Below are positions 47,957-57,425 of a stretch of DNA of 64,000 nt, piece after piece; positions within the stretch are counted from its first letter, which is position 1; the number at the start of each line of letters is the position of its first letter. The DNA comes from Methylorubrum populi. GTDB lineage: Bacteria > Pseudomonadota > Alphaproteobacteria > Rhizobiales > Beijerinckiaceae. Where the stretch lies: assembly GCF_002355515.1 (NCBI RefSeq), contig NZ_AP014809.1, forward strand, positions 4,488,501 through 4,552,500. The letters are read 5' to 3'. A program made the position numbers and the translations under genes. The notes under the pieces are model-generated. The model ran no database searches. It was given only the letters and a program-made list of their open reading frames with translations, and had not been told where the DNA came from.

Positions 47957-50900
47957 ATGCGCCTCAACGTCTCGGCCTGGGCGATCCGCAAGCCGATCCC
48001 CTCGCTCGTGCTGTTCCTCGTGCTGATGGTGCTCGGCCTCGTCAGCTTCCGCGCCCTGCCGATCACCCGCTTTCCCAACATCGACATCCCGATCGTCTCC
48101 GTGACGGTCACGCAGTCGGGCGCCGCCCCCTCCGAACTGCAGACCCAGGTCACGAAATGGGTCGAGGATTCGGTGGCCGGGGTGAAGGGGGTCAAGCACA
48201 TCCTCTCGACCATCTCGGAAGGCTCCTCGATCACGACGATCGAGTTCCGCCTGGAGGTGAACCAGGACCGCGCCGTCAACGACGTGAAGGACGCGATCTC
48301 GAAGATCCGCATCAACCTGCCGCGCACCATCGACGAGCCGATCATCAGCCGCGTCGAGATCGCCGGCCTGCCGATCATGATCTACGGCGCCTCGGCGCCG
48401 GCCATGACGCCGGAGGACCTGTCGTGGTTCGTCGACGACGTGGTGGCGCGCCAGCTCCAGGGGGTGAAGGGGGTGGGCGGCGTCGAGCGGCTCGGCGGCG
48501 TCGCCCGCGAGATCCGCGTGACCCTGAGGCCCGACCGGCTGCTCGCGCTCGGCATCACCGCGGCCGACGTGAACCGGCAGTTGCGCCTCACCTCCGCCGA
48601 CATGGCGGGCGGGCGCGGCGAACTCGCGGGCGGCGAACAGTCGATCCGCACGCTGGGCGCCTCGGCGAGCCTGGAGACGCTCGGGGCCACCTCCATCGTC
48701 GTGCCCGGCGGGCGCAAGGTCCGCCTCGACGAGCTCGCCACGCTCATGGACGCGGCCGAGGAACCGCGCACCTTCGCCCGCTTCAACGGCGAGCCGGTGG
48801 TGGGTTTCGCCATCTCCCGGGCGATGGGGGCGAGCGATGCCGAGGTCGCGACCGCCGTGGCCCGGCGCATCGAGACGCTGCACGCCGAGAATCCGGGGGT
48901 GCGCTTCGACCTGATCGACACCAGCGTCGTCAACACCATCGGCAACTACCACTCGGCGATGATGGGCCTGCTCGAGGGCGCCGCTCTCGCCGTGATCGTG
49001 GTGTTCCTGTTCCTGCGGGACTGGCGCGCCACCCTGATCGCGGCTCTGGCGCTGCCGCTCTCGGTGCTGCCGACCTTCTGGGTGATGAGCGCGCTCGGCT
49101 TCTCGCTCAACGCCGTCAGCCTGCTGGCCATCACCCTGGTGACCGGCATCCTCGTCGACGACGCCATCGTCGAGATCGAGAACATCGTCCGCCACATGCG
49201 GATGGGCAAATCCGCCTACCGCGCCGCGCTCGAGGCCGCCGACGAGATCGGGCTCGCGGTGATCGCCATCACCGCGACCATCATCGCGATCTTCGCCCCT
49301 GTCTCCTTCATGCCCGGCATCGCCGGCCAGTACTTCAAGCAGTTCGGGCTCACCATCGCGGCGGCCGTGTTCGTGTCGCTTCTGGTGGCCCGCCTGATCA
49401 CGCCGCTGCTCGCCGCCTACTTCCTGCGCGACCACGGCCCGGACCACGCGCGCGAGGGCCCCGTGATGCGCGCCTATACCCGCCTCGTGGCGTGGTCGGT
49501 GCGCCACAAAGTCCTGACGCTGATCCTGGGGCTGGCCTGCTTTGCCGGCTCGATCGCCTCGACCCGGCTCCTGCCCGCGGGCTTCATCCCGGCCGAGGAT
49601 GCCGCCCGCACGATGTTCGTGGTCGAACTGCCCCCCGGCGCCCGGCTCGACGACACGAGCCGCGTCTCCGACCGCCTCGTCGAGACGCTCCGCGCGATGC
49701 CCGAGGTCAGAAGCGTCTTCGTCGATGGCGGGCGCCAGCTGCCCGGCAAGAAGGAGGTGCGGCTGGCCAGCCTCACCGTCAACCTCGTGCCGAAGAGCGA
49801 GCGGGCGCTGACCCAGAAGCAGGTCGATCTCAAGATCTCGCGCGTCCTGCGGCAGGTGCCCGACATCCGGTTCTGGTCGCTGCAGGAGGGTGGGCAGCGG
49901 GAATTCGCGCTGATCGTGTCGGGGCCCGACAAGACGGTGGTGGCCGACGTCGCCGCCCGGCTCCAGCGCGAGGCCGCGGGCGTGCCCCACCTCGTCAACG
50001 TGATGTCGACCGCGCCGCTGGACCGCACCGAGCTCCGCATCACCCCCAAGGCCGGCGTCGCCGCCGATCTCGGCGTCTCGACCGACGTCATCGCCGAGAC
50101 GGTGCGCGTCGGCACCATCGGCGACATCGCGGCCAACCTCGCCAAGTTCAACGCGAAGGATCGCCAGATCCCGATCCGGGTGATGCTGCCCGAACGCCTG
50201 CGCGGGGAGCTGCCCGAGCTGGCCAGTCTGAAGGTGCCGGTGAAGACGGGCGCGGCGGTGCCGCTCGCCACCGTCGCCGATCTGACGCTGGGACGCGGTC
50301 CCACGGCGATCGAGCGCTACGACCGCACCGTGCGCGTCGCCGTCGAGGGCGACCTCCAGGGCTCGGACGCCTTGGGCTCGATCATCGAGCAGGTGATGGC
50401 GCTGCCCGCCGCCACGAATCTTCCCGAGGGCGTGACCATCCGCCAGACGGGTGATGCCGAGATCATGGGCGAGGTGTTCGAGGGCTTCGCGCTCGCCATG
50501 GGCGCCGGGCTGATGATGGTGTTCGGCGTCCTCGTGCTGCTGTTCGGCAACTTCCTCCAGCCGCTCACCATCCTGTTCTCGCTGCCGCTCTCCATCGGCG
50601 GGGCGATCCTCGGCCTGCTCGTCTTCCACATGCCGATCTCGATGCCGGTGGTCATCGGCATCCTGATGCTGATGGGCGTGGTGACCAAGAACGCGATCAT
50701 GCTGGTCGATTTCGCCATCGAGGAAATGGCCCGCGGTGTCGATCGCGTCACGGCCATCGTTGATGCCGGCCGCAAGCGGGCGCGGCCGATCGTGATGACC
50801 ACCATCGCCATGGCCGCCGGCATGGTGCCCTCGGCGCTGGCGCTCGGCATCGGCGGCGAGTTCCGCGCGCCGATGGCGGTGGCGGTGATCGGCGGGCTGA

Positions 50901-51109
50901 TCGTCTCGACCGGCCTGTCGCTCGTCTTCGTGCCGGCGATCTTCCTGCTGGTCGACGACCTGTCGCGGCTGTTCGTGCGGCTGTTCGGCCGCTTCGTCGG
51001 CGAAGCGGACGAGCCGGAGGCCGGGTGGGAGGGAGGGGAGGATGCCTACCGGCCGGGCCCGCCCGCCAATGCCGGCGGGCTCGACCGCCGGCCGACCGCC
51101 GCCGAGTGA
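47957..51109 (+). CDS. RND efflux permease, second operon
   Basis: A 1050-residue inner-membrane transporter. The N-terminus MRLNVSAWAIRKPIPSLVLF matches single-operon HAE1-type pumps with TM1. TM4 has VTGILVDDAIVEIENIVRHM with both essential Asp residues. The second half includes MGVVTKNAIMLVDFAIEEMA. A perfect AGGAG site precedes ATG 47957 by 7 nt. The permease differs clearly from the one at 18110-21247 and more resembles pumps for organic solvents or lipids, but substrate is unknown. The C-terminal 40 residues are acidic and Gly-rich. No TolC gene is adjacent. Confidence 0.93.
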   Translation: MRLNVSAWAIRKPIPSLVLFLVLMVLGLVSFRALPITRFPNIDIPIVSVTVTQSGAAPSELQTQVTKWVEDSVAGVKGVKHILSTISEGSSITTIEFRLEVNQDRAVNDVKDAISKIRINLPRTIDEPIISRVEIAGLPIMIYGASAPAMTPEDLSWFVDDVVARQLQGVKGVGGVERLGGVAREIRVTLRPDRLLALGITAADVNRQLRLTSADMAGGRGELAGGEQSIRTLGASASLETLGATSIVVPGGRKVRLDELATLMDAAEEPRTFARFNGEPVVGFAISRAMGASDAEVATAVARRIETLHAENPGVRFDLIDTSVVNTIGNYHSAMMGLLEGAALAVIVVFLFLRDWRATLIAALALPLSVLPTFWVMSALGFSLNAVSLLAITLVTGILVDDAIVEIENIVRHMRMGKSAYRAALEAADEIGLAVIAITATIIAIFAPVSFMPGIAGQYFKQFGLTIAAAVFVSLLVARLITPLLAAYFLRDHGPDHAREGPVMRAYTRLVAWSVRHKVLTLILGLACFAGSIASTRLLPAGFIPAEDAARTMFVVELPPGARLDDTSRVSDRLVETLRAMPEVRSVFVDGGRQLPGKKEVRLASLTVNLVPKSERALTQKQVDLKISRVLRQVPDIRFWSLQEGGQREFALIVSGPDKTVVADVAARLQREAAGVPHLVNVMSTAPLDRTELRITPKAGVAADLGVSTDVIAETVRVGTIGDIAANLAKFNAKDRQIPIRVMLPERLRGELPELASLKVPVKTGAAVPLATVADLTLGRGPTAIERYDRTVRVAVEGDLQGSDALGSIIEQVMALPAATNLPEGVTIRQTGDAEIMGEVFEGFALAMGAGLMMVFGVLVLLFGNFLQPLTILFSLPLSIGGAILGLLVFHMPISMPVVIGILMLMGVVTKNAIMLVDFAIEEMARGVDRVTAIVDAGRKRARPIVMTTIAMAAGMVPSALALGIGGEFRAPMAVAVIGGLIVSTGLSLVFVPAIFLLVDDLSRLFVRLFGRFVGEADEPEAGWEGGEDAYRPGPPANAGGLDRRPTAAE

Positions 51110-51454
51110 TCCCGTCCGCGCGAGGCACGAAATCTGCTTTTCCAAACAAATCGGACGAATTGTATCGGTGCGGGTCTGGACCGGGCGGGGGCGGGCGGCG
51201 CGGCGTCTTGAGTTTTCTTGACGACACGATGACCTAGAGTATCAAACCCGGACCCACGGCCGGACCGAGGCGCGGTGAAACCGGCCGGAGGCTAGAGGCG
51301 GATCGGCCGTGAGGCTCTGCCGAGGCTCTGCATTGTGCGAATACGTCAGGGTTGTACGGGTAGGCGGTGCGAAGTTTTTCGAAACACTTTTGATGTATTC
51401 GAGCCAGGACACCGCTTCGCGTCCACCACGGGCCTTGCGGCCGATGGATGACCG
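51110..51454. other. Intergenic region before the HD-GYP gene
   Basis: About 345 bases between the RND permease and the HD-GYP gene, same strand. An AT-richer section around 51125-51165 and 51370-51400 may hold the promoter of the downstream gene. No repeat element and no convincing ORF. Confidence 0.35.
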
Positions 51455-52648
51455 ATGCGGGACTCTCGAGACCGAGACGCACGCCGAGACGCGAGCCAGG
51501 GACAGCGGCACGGACGCCCCGAGGAGGTCGTCGTCCTGGTCTCGGATCGCCGCGAGCGGGCGGAGCGTCTGGCCCGCGGCATCGCCCTCGTTCTGCCCTG
51601 CCGCGTGATCGAGCCCGGCGCGGGCTTGCCGGCCGGCCGGCCCATCGCCTTCGTCGTCGATCTCGCCACCGACCTGACCACCGACGCGGCCGCCGACCTG
51701 ACCGGCGAACGAAGCCGTGCCTGGGTCACGTGGCTGGCCAAGAACATCCGCGAGAGCGGCCTGCCCTGCCTCTATCTCGCCCGCGGCAACGCGGCCAAGG
51801 ATGCGGCGGCCGTGGCCCTGCTCGGTGCGCCGACGGTGATCGATCCGCGCCGCCCCGCCGGCATCGTCCCGACGCTCCAGCGCCTCGTCGCGGAGGGGAG
51901 GGCGGCGCGCGGCGGCCTGCACGAAGCGGGCGGCGGACCTCCCGCGGCGCGGGTGGAGCGGGCCACCGTCCTGGTCACCCACCTGTTCGACAAGGCCGCC
52001 GCCGGCCGGCCGCCGAGCCCGGAGGAGGCCGAGGAGGGCACGCGGATCGTGCTCGACACGGTGTCCGAGGTCGGCATCCGCGCCTGGCTCGACCTCGTCT
52101 GGCGCCACGACATCCAAGTCTACCAGCATTCCTTGAGCGTGGCGGGTTTCGCCGCCGCCTTCGCCGCCGAACTCGGCTTCTCCCGGAGCGACCGGCAGCG
52201 TCTGGCCCAGGCCGCGCTCCTGCACGATGTCGGCAAGGCGCTGATCCCCCACGCCATCCTCAACAAGCCGGGCCCTCTCACACCGGACGAGATGGCGGTG
52301 ATGCGCACCCACGCCGCCCTCGGCGCCGACCTGCTGGCCAAGGAGGACGCCTTCGGGCCCGAGATCCTCGACGTGGTGCGCTACCACCACGAGCGCCTCG
52401 ACGGGTCCGGCTATCCGGAGGGGCTGAAGGGTGCGCAGATCGGCGATCTCGTGCGGCTCGTGGCGATCTGCGACGTGCATTCGGCCCTGACCGAGCGCCG
52501 GGTCTACCGCCCGCCCCTCTCCGCTGCCGACGCGGCCGCGATCATGGAGGCCCAGGCCGGCCAGCTCGATCCCGACCTGCTCCGGGTCTACCGCCCGATC
52601 ATCGCCCGCGCCGGCGGCGCCGCGGGCGGACCGTCGGTTCTGGACTGA
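51455..52648 (+). CDS. HD-GYP domain phosphodiesterase
   Basis: A 397-residue cytoplasmic protein. Residues about 22-150 look like a degenerate receiver-type domain (VVVLVSDRRERAERLARGIA, FVVDLATDL). The C-terminal domain (about 205-385) is HD-GYP: HSLSVAGFAAAFAAELGF, the metal-binding HD in LLHDVGKALIPHAILNK (H257, D258), and HHERLDGSGYPEGL (311-324) with the GYP signature intact. It should hydrolyse cyclic di-GMP, opposing the GGDEF protein 6 kb upstream. The start ATG 51455 has only a weak site. The two-hairpin repeat follows the stop. Confidence 0.9.
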   Translation: MRDSRDRDARRDASQGQRHGRPEEVVVLVSDRRERAERLARGIALVLPCRVIEPGAGLPAGRPIAFVVDLATDLTTDAAADLTGERSRAWVTWLAKNIRESGLPCLYLARGNAAKDAAAVALLGAPTVIDPRRPAGIVPTLQRLVAEGRAARGGLHEAGGGPPAARVERATVLVTHLFDKAAAGRPPSPEEAEEGTRIVLDTVSEVGIRAWLDLVWRHDIQVYQHSLSVAGFAAAFAAELGFSRSDRQRLAQAALLHDVGKALIPHAILNKPGPLTPDEMAVMRTHAALGADLLAKEDAFGPEILDVVRYHHERLDGSGYPEGLKGAQIGDLVRLVAICDVHSALTERRVYRPPLSAADAAAIMEAQAGQLDPDLLRVYRPIIARAGGAAGGPSVLD

Positions 52649-52658
52649 TCCCGGGATT

Positions 52659-52752
52659 CCAAGGGGATCATCCCTTTGGCGCGGCACCAGGGCAGCGCCC
52701 CGGCATTCTTCCAGGGCTCTGCCCTGGACCCGCGAAAAGGCCCGCCTTTTCG
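52659..52752. repeat. Mirrored pair of two-hairpin repeats, copies 5 and 6
   Basis: Forward copy: stem A 52659-52679 (CCAAGGGGA with TCCCTTTGG, one G-T wobble), then stem B CCAGGGC (52687-52693) with GCCCCGG (52697-52703). Inverted copy: stem B CCAGGGC (52711-52717) with GCCCTGG (52721-52727), then stem A CGAAAAGG (52733-52740) with CCTTTTCG (52745-52752). The pair separates the convergent HD-GYP and agmatinase-like genes, exactly like the pair at 37575-37681. Confidence 0.78.
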
Positions 52753-52775
52753 AAATCCGATCTTTCGCGGCGCGG

Positions 52776-53777
52776 TCAGGCGCGGGCCGCGACCCGCTCC
52801 GCCAGGAGGCACAGGATCTCGAAGGCGATGCCGGCGCCGGCCAACGCCGTGAGGCCGGCGGGATCGAGGGAAGGGGCGACCTCGACGACATCCGCTCCGA
52901 CGAGGTCGAGGTCGCGAAATGCCCGCAGCAGGTGCAGGGCCTCCCGCGTGGTGAAGCCGCCGATCTCCGGGGTGCCGGTGCCGGGGGCGAAGGCGGGATC
53001 CAGCGCGTCGATGTCGAAGCTGAGATAGGTCGGGCCCTCGCCCACGACGGCGCGGGCCTCCGCGGCCACCTCCGGCAGACCGCGGGCGCAGACCTCCTCC
53101 ATCGTGACGATCCGCATCCCCTGCGCCAGCGCCCAGTCCCGCTCGTCCGCCGCGTCCATGCTGCCGCGGATGCCGATCTGGATGCAGCGCCGCGGGTCGA
53201 GCACGCCGTCCTCGATCGCGCGCCGGAACGGCGTGCCGTGGGTCAGCCGCGACCCGTCGTACTGCGCGTCGTCGGTGTCGCTATGGGCGTCGATATGGAT
53301 CAGCCCGAGCGGCCGGGCCGCTCCGAGCGCCCGCAGCACGGGGTAGGTGACGAAATGGTCGCCGCCGACCGTGAGCGGCACGATTCCCGCCTCGGCGAGG
53401 GGCCGGTAGAACGCCTCGATCCGCCGGGCGGTCTCGGCGGCGTCCACCGGGTTGACCGGCACGTCGCCGAGATCGGCGCAGGCCGCCAGGGCGTAGGGCG
53501 CCACCCCCGTGGCGTGGTTGAGCGCCCGCGTGCCGGTGGAGGCCTCGCGCACCGCCCGCGGCCCGAGCCGCGCCCCGGGCCGGTTGGTGGTGGCGCCGTC
53601 GAAGGGGATGCCGATCAGGCCGATCTCGACCGCGCCCGCGGCGGCCCCGGGATCGAGCACCGGCAGCCGCATGAAGCTCGAAAGCCCGGAGAAGCGCGGC
53701 GTCACCATCCCCGAGGCGGGCCGGAACCGCGCCAGCCGCTCCGCCCGCGCCCCCGCGGCCTCGCTGTCATCCGCCAT
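52776..53777 (-). CDS. speB: Agmatinase/ureohydrolase family enzyme
   Basis: A 333-residue binuclear manganese hydrolase. Metal-ligand motifs are complete: VGGDHFVTYP, IHIDAHSDTDD and SFDIDALDPAFAPGTGTPE. The general reaction is removal of urea from a guanidino compound; agmatine to putrescine is the common annotation, but guanidinobutyrate or similar substrates fit this family too. ATG 53777 follows AAAGGA with 6-nt spacing. It diverges from the FemAB-like gene with about 350 nt between starts, and I see no polyamine genes beside it. Confidence 0.85.
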   Translation of the reverse strand: MADDSEAAGARAERLARFRPASGMVTPRFSGLSSFMRLPVLDPGAAAGAVEIGLIGIPFDGATTNRPGARLGPRAVREASTGTRALNHATGVAPYALAACADLGDVPVNPVDAAETARRIEAFYRPLAEAGIVPLTVGGDHFVTYPVLRALGAARPLGLIHIDAHSDTDDAQYDGSRLTHGTPFRRAIEDGVLDPRRCIQIGIRGSMDAADERDWALAQGMRIVTMEEVCARGLPEVAAEARAVVGEGPTYLSFDIDALDPAFAPGTGTPEIGGFTTREALHLLRAFRDLDLVGADVVEVAPSLDPAGLTALAGAGIAFEILCLLAERVAARA

Positions 53778-54124
53778 GACGATCCTTTCCGGCGCGGTGT
53801 CGCTTGCGATCCGCATCAAGCCGCCGGGAGGCTCCCTCCGCAAGCCTCCCGGCGCGCAGCCCTCGATGGGCCTCGTCGGCTCCGGCTGCGGCGGGCGCAC
53901 GGCAAGACTGCGCAGGCAAGACTACGCAGGCCCGGCCCGGGGAGCGGATACATTCGCCTTCGATGGCGTTGGGCCTCCGGACTCGTGATACGGCCAAGCC
54001 TTCCCAAAGGGACGGTTCTTCCTCCGAATGCGTGCCGGGACGACGCGGCGAATCGAGGATCGGGCAGCCGCCCGGGGCAGGCGCCCGGGACGGGCCGGCG
54101 GAGACGGACAGGGGAGCACGGTTC

Positions 54125-55129
54125 ATGACAGCTCAGGTCGCGGTCATCGACCGTTCGGAGACCGCGGATTGGGACGAGGCGCTCTGGCAGCAGCCTGCCG
54201 CCAACATCTACGCCTCACGGCGCTGGGGCGATTACAAGGGCCGGCTCGGCGGGACCGTCCGTCGGGTCGCCGTCTGCGACAACGGTGAGGATCTCGCCTA
54301 CATCCAGTATCAGGAGCGCCGGAACGGCCCCTTGCGCCGGATCCTCGTGCAGGGCGGCCCGGTCCTCACCGCCCGCGGGCAGTCCCGGTCGGAAGCGGTG
54401 CTCGCCGCCCTCCTCGATCATCTCGCCCTGCGCCCGGCGGACCTGCTCGCGGTGAAGAGCTACCGGCCCCAGGATCCCGAGGGGATCACCGCCCTTCTGG
54501 CGCACGGCTTCGTGCCCGTCGTCGGGGCGAAGGATCACACGATCGAACTCGATCTGACGCCGGGCCGGGACGCGATCCTGGCCGCCTCCGACCGGCGCTG
54601 GCGGCGGGAGGTCAAGAAGGCGGAGGGACAGCCCGACCTCACCGCCGTCTTCCTGACGGATCCGGACGAGCGCCTGCGCTCTTTCGACACCTTCGTGCGG
54701 ATGTACGCCGCCCTGCAGCAGCGCAAGGGCTTCTCGAGCGACCTCGACACGGCCGCCTATCGCGACCTCGCGGCCTCCGACCCGCACCTGCTCTTCCTCG
54801 AAATCCGCGAGGGCGGGGCGCCGATCCTGGTGCGCATCGTCCAGACCGGACGCGAGCGCTGGACCGATTTCTTCACCGCCTCGAACGAGCGAGCCCGGGC
54901 GACCGGCGCGGCGAGCTTCGCCGTGTGGCGGATCGTCGAGCGCGCCTGTGAGGCGGGCGCCAGCCGCTTCGATTTCGGTGGCATCGACCCGCTGGGCAAT
55001 CGCGGCGTCTTCGACTTCAAGCGGGCCCTGAGCCGCAACGTGGTGCAGGGCGGCCCGACCTGGATCTACGCGCGCAACCGGCTCGTTCGCCGCGCCGCCG
55101 CGATCGCCCTGTTCCTGCGCCAGAGCTGA
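54125..55129 (+). CDS. FemAB-like GNAT-fold acyltransferase
   Basis: A 334-residue cytoplasmic protein with two GNAT-type halves. RRWGDYKGRLGGTVRRVAVC and IQYQERRNGPLRRILVQGGP form the first; AASDRRWRREVKKAEGQPD, FVRMYAALQQRKGFSSDLDT and FDFGGIDPLGNRGVFDFKRA the second. The last motif matches FemAB/BioF2-type peptidoglycan or lipid aminoacyl/acyl transferases. The acceptor is unknown. ATG 54125 has a GGGGAG site 9 nt before. A bidirectional hairpin follows the stop. Confidence 0.82.
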   Translation: MTAQVAVIDRSETADWDEALWQQPAANIYASRRWGDYKGRLGGTVRRVAVCDNGEDLAYIQYQERRNGPLRRILVQGGPVLTARGQSRSEAVLAALLDHLALRPADLLAVKSYRPQDPEGITALLAHGFVPVVGAKDHTIELDLTPGRDAILAASDRRWRREVKKAEGQPDLTAVFLTDPDERLRSFDTFVRMYAALQQRKGFSSDLDTAAYRDLAASDPHLLFLEIREGGAPILVRIVQTGRERWTDFFTASNERARATGAASFAVWRIVERACEAGASRFDFGGIDPLGNRGVFDFKRALSRNVVQGGPTWIYARNRLVRRAAAIALFLRQS

Positions 55130-55138
55130 GCCCGGGCC

Positions 55139-55167
55139 GGGGAGGGCGGGCGAGCGCCGCCCTCCCC
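55139..55167. terminator. Bidirectional GC hairpin between convergent genes
   Basis: A perfect 11-bp stem, GGGGAGGGCGG (55139-55149) with CCGCCCTCCCC (55157-55167), and a 7-nt loop, between the FemAB-like gene and the convergent gene at 55176-55490. Confidence 0.7.
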
Positions 55168-55175
55168 GCCAAGGA

Positions 55176-55490
55176 TCAGCCGCGCTGCTTCGAGCGCAGG
55201 CTGCTGGTGTCGCCCGAGGTGTTCGTCATCGGCCCGGCGGGGCCGCTGGAATTGGCCTCTTCCTCGCCGGTGCGGCCCCCGCTTTGGCGGGCGCCGACAT
55301 GGTCGTGGTACTGCTCGGTCTGGACGTGGCGGCTGTCGAGGCCGCGCTCGTCGGAATGCCGGGACTTGTCGCGGTTGCTCAGGACCTCGTTCTCCCCGAG
55401 GATGCCCTCGGGCAATTCGGTCATGGCGCCGCTGCCGTCGCCCTTGCCCTGCGCGCCGGGGCCCATGCTGTGCCGGTCGGCCTTGGCCAT
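55176..55490 (-). CDS. Hydrophilic hypothetical protein
   Basis: A 104-residue charged protein (MAKADRHSMGPGAQGKGDGS, then NEVLSNRDKSRHSDERGLDS, ending SSLRSKQRG) rich in Gly, Ser, Asp and His with no signal or TM. ATG 55490 has an AGGAG site 8 nt upstream, so the gene is well supported. It is likely disordered and possibly stress-linked; no family recognised. It is upstream of coaBC on the same strand, separated by about 200 nt. Confidence 0.75.
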   Translation of the reverse strand: MAKADRHSMGPGAQGKGDGSGAMTELPEGILGENEVLSNRDKSRHSDERGLDSRHVQTEQYHDHVGARQSGGRTGEEEANSSGPAGPMTNTSGDTSSLRSKQRG

Positions 55491-55690
55491 GATGTCGCTC
55501 CTGTCGCTGATGATGACGTGGAGGACAGATCTGGGTGCCGGGCCGAAGAGGGCAAGCCGAGCAGCGGAAAACTTAAAAGACGCCCGCCGGGGAACATTTT
55601 TTCGCCCCCGGTGATCGGGGCTTTGTTTCCAAGAGAACGACGTCGAGGCGTCTACTGGGCGGCGAATACGCTTCGAAGCGCGGACGAAGC

Positions 55691-56971
55691 TCAGCGCGAT
55701 GGTGCCGCGAGCCGTTCCGCGAACCGCGCCACCAGCCGCCGCCCGACCTCCTCCTTAGCGAGCTTCGGCCAGGTCTCGACGCCGCCGTCGCGGGCGACGA
55801 GGTGGACGGTGTTCTCCAAGCCGCCCATCACCCCGCCCTCCGCCGAGACGTCATTGGCCACGATCAGGTCGCAGCCCTTGCGCGCGATCTTCCTCTGGGC
55901 GTTGGCGATCACGTCGTCGGTCTCGGCCGCGAAACCCACGACGAGGGGTGGGCGCCCCTCGCTCCGGCCGGCGATGGTGGCGAGGAGATCCGGGTTCTCC
56001 ACGAGCTGCAGGGGGGCGGGCGTGCTGCCGTCCTTCTTGATCTTGCCCGCCCGGATCTCGGCCGGGCGCCAGTCGCCGACGGCGGCAGCGAAGATCGCGA
56101 GATCGGCGGGCAGGGCCGCCTCGACGGCGGCCAGCATATCGCGGGCGCTCTCGACCCGCACCACGGTCACGCCCGCCGGATCGGGGATCGCCACCGGCCC
56201 CGAGACCAGGGTGACGCGGGCGCCGGCCTCGGCCGCGGCGGCGGCGACCGCGTGGCCCTGGCGGCCCGACGAGCGGTTGGCGAGGTAGCGCACGGGGTCG
56301 ATCGCCTCGTGGGTCGGCCCCGAGGTGACGAGCACGTGCCGCCCCGTCAGCAGTTTCTTCGGTGTTTCGCGGCCGGCCAGGAAGCCGAGGCCCTGGCCCT
56401 CCGCGCGTTGCGCCAGCAGGGCTTCGAGGGCGTCGGCGATCTCGTGCGGCTCGGCCAGGCGCCCCGGCCCGAACTCGGCCTCGGCCATGGCGCCCTCGTT
56501 GGGGCCGACCACGGCGACGCCGTCGGCCTTCAGGGTCGCGAGGTTGCGCCGGGTCGCCGGATGCAGCCACATCCGCACGTTCATCGCCGGGGCGATCAGG
56601 ATCGGCAGGGTGGTGGCGAGCAGCACCGTCGAGGCGAGATCCGGCGCGTGGCCGGTCGCCATCCGCGCCATCAGGTTGGCGGTGGCCGGCGCCACCACGA
56701 TGGCGTCGGCGTCGCGCGCCAGCTTGATATGGCCGATATCGGCCTCGCTCTCCCGGTCGAACAGATCGGTATGGGTCCGCTCCCCGGCGAGCGCGGCGGC
56801 GGCCAGCGCCGTGACGAATTCCTGGGCGGATTCGGTCAGCAGCGGCCGCACCTGCGCCCCGCGCTCGCGCAGGCGCCGGATCAGGTCGAGCGCCTTGTAG
56901 GCGGCGATCCCGCCGCCGACGATGAGCAGGACGCGGCGGCCGGCGAGGGATTTTGGGGACGACGGAGTCAT
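55691..56971 (-). CDS. coaBC: Bifunctional phosphopantothenoylcysteine decarboxylase/synthetase
   Basis: A 426-residue coenzyme A biosynthesis enzyme. The CoaC half (about 1-185) is a flavoprotein: GGGIAAYKALDLIRRLRE, catalytic His81 in GHIKLARDADA, Asn131 in APAMNVRMW. The conserved Cys of the G-x-G-R lid, ACGxxGPGR in E. coli Dfp, is here Glu164 (MAEAEFGPGR). The CoaB half (about 195-420) has TSGPTHEAIDPVRYLANRSS and KIKKDG. Loss of that Cys should impair decarboxylation in the E. coli model, so it is worth checking. ATG 56971 is clear. It is downstream of the toxin-antitoxin pair in a ubiE-ubiB-coaBC order. Confidence 0.9.
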   Translation of the reverse strand: MTPSSPKSLAGRRVLLIVGGGIAAYKALDLIRRLRERGAQVRPLLTESAQEFVTALAAAALAGERTHTDLFDRESEADIGHIKLARDADAIVVAPATANLMARMATGHAPDLASTVLLATTLPILIAPAMNVRMWLHPATRRNLATLKADGVAVVGPNEGAMAEAEFGPGRLAEPHEIADALEALLAQRAEGQGLGFLAGRETPKKLLTGRHVLVTSGPTHEAIDPVRYLANRSSGRQGHAVAAAAAEAGARVTLVSGPVAIPDPAGVTVVRVESARDMLAAVEAALPADLAIFAAAVGDWRPAEIRAGKIKKDGSTPAPLQLVENPDLLATIAGRSEGRPPLVVGFAAETDDVIANAQRKIARKGCDLIVANDVSAEGGVMGGLENTVHLVARDGGVETWPKLAKEEVGRRLVARFAERLAAPSR

Positions 56972-57142
56972 GGGCGCAGAACGGGGACTTGCGGGCCGCG
57001 CGTCAAGGGGCGGGGAAGAGCGGCGAGGCCATCAACGGCTGCCCTTGATCGAGGGGCCTAGCCCCAACCTCCCCGGCAGCGGGTTCAGAACCGGAGGGAT
57101 GCAATGCGGCACGTTCCGATCGCTTCGGAGATGATCGGGTGA

Positions 57143-57425
57143 TCAGGTCAGAGGGCGCCGCGCAGTGTGGCGGATGCCAAGGACAATGATTTCGTCCTTA
57201 CCGAGGCTGTAGGTGATCGCATAGGGATAAGGATGGGCGACGATGCGCCGAATGTTGCGCCGCGTCGTCACATGGCCTGCGAAAGGATGCTGCAGCAAGC
57301 AGAAGATCCATCACGGCTTGAAGGCGCTCATTCACATGCTGCGCACCCTGCGGATGATGCTGACTGATATAGGCCAGCACTCTGTCGAGTTGACGGATAG
57401 CAGGGCGGGAAAGGCGCAGTCTCAC
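57143..57425 (-). pseudogene. ParE/RelE-type toxin, frameshifted
   Basis: The GTG start (57425) overlaps the antitoxin stop and begins MRLRLSRPAIRQLDRVLAYI, a ParE-like N-terminus. After residue about 44 the frame is lost: the minus strand reads TGCTTGCT, a tandem repeat of the 4-mer at 57294-57301. With one copy removed, the frame continues as QHPFAGHVTTRRNIRRIVAH, PYPYAITYS and GIRHTARRP to a TGA at 57143-57145, giving a normal 92-residue toxin. As written, the product is a chimera of 75 residues ending at 57198. The break is a single 4-bp duplication and appears recent. Confidence 0.8.

Noticed and set aside
47711-51145. A long open frame on the minus strand through the second RND operon
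   Set aside because: Same reason: it is the complement of a complete permease and adaptor and has no protein-family features.
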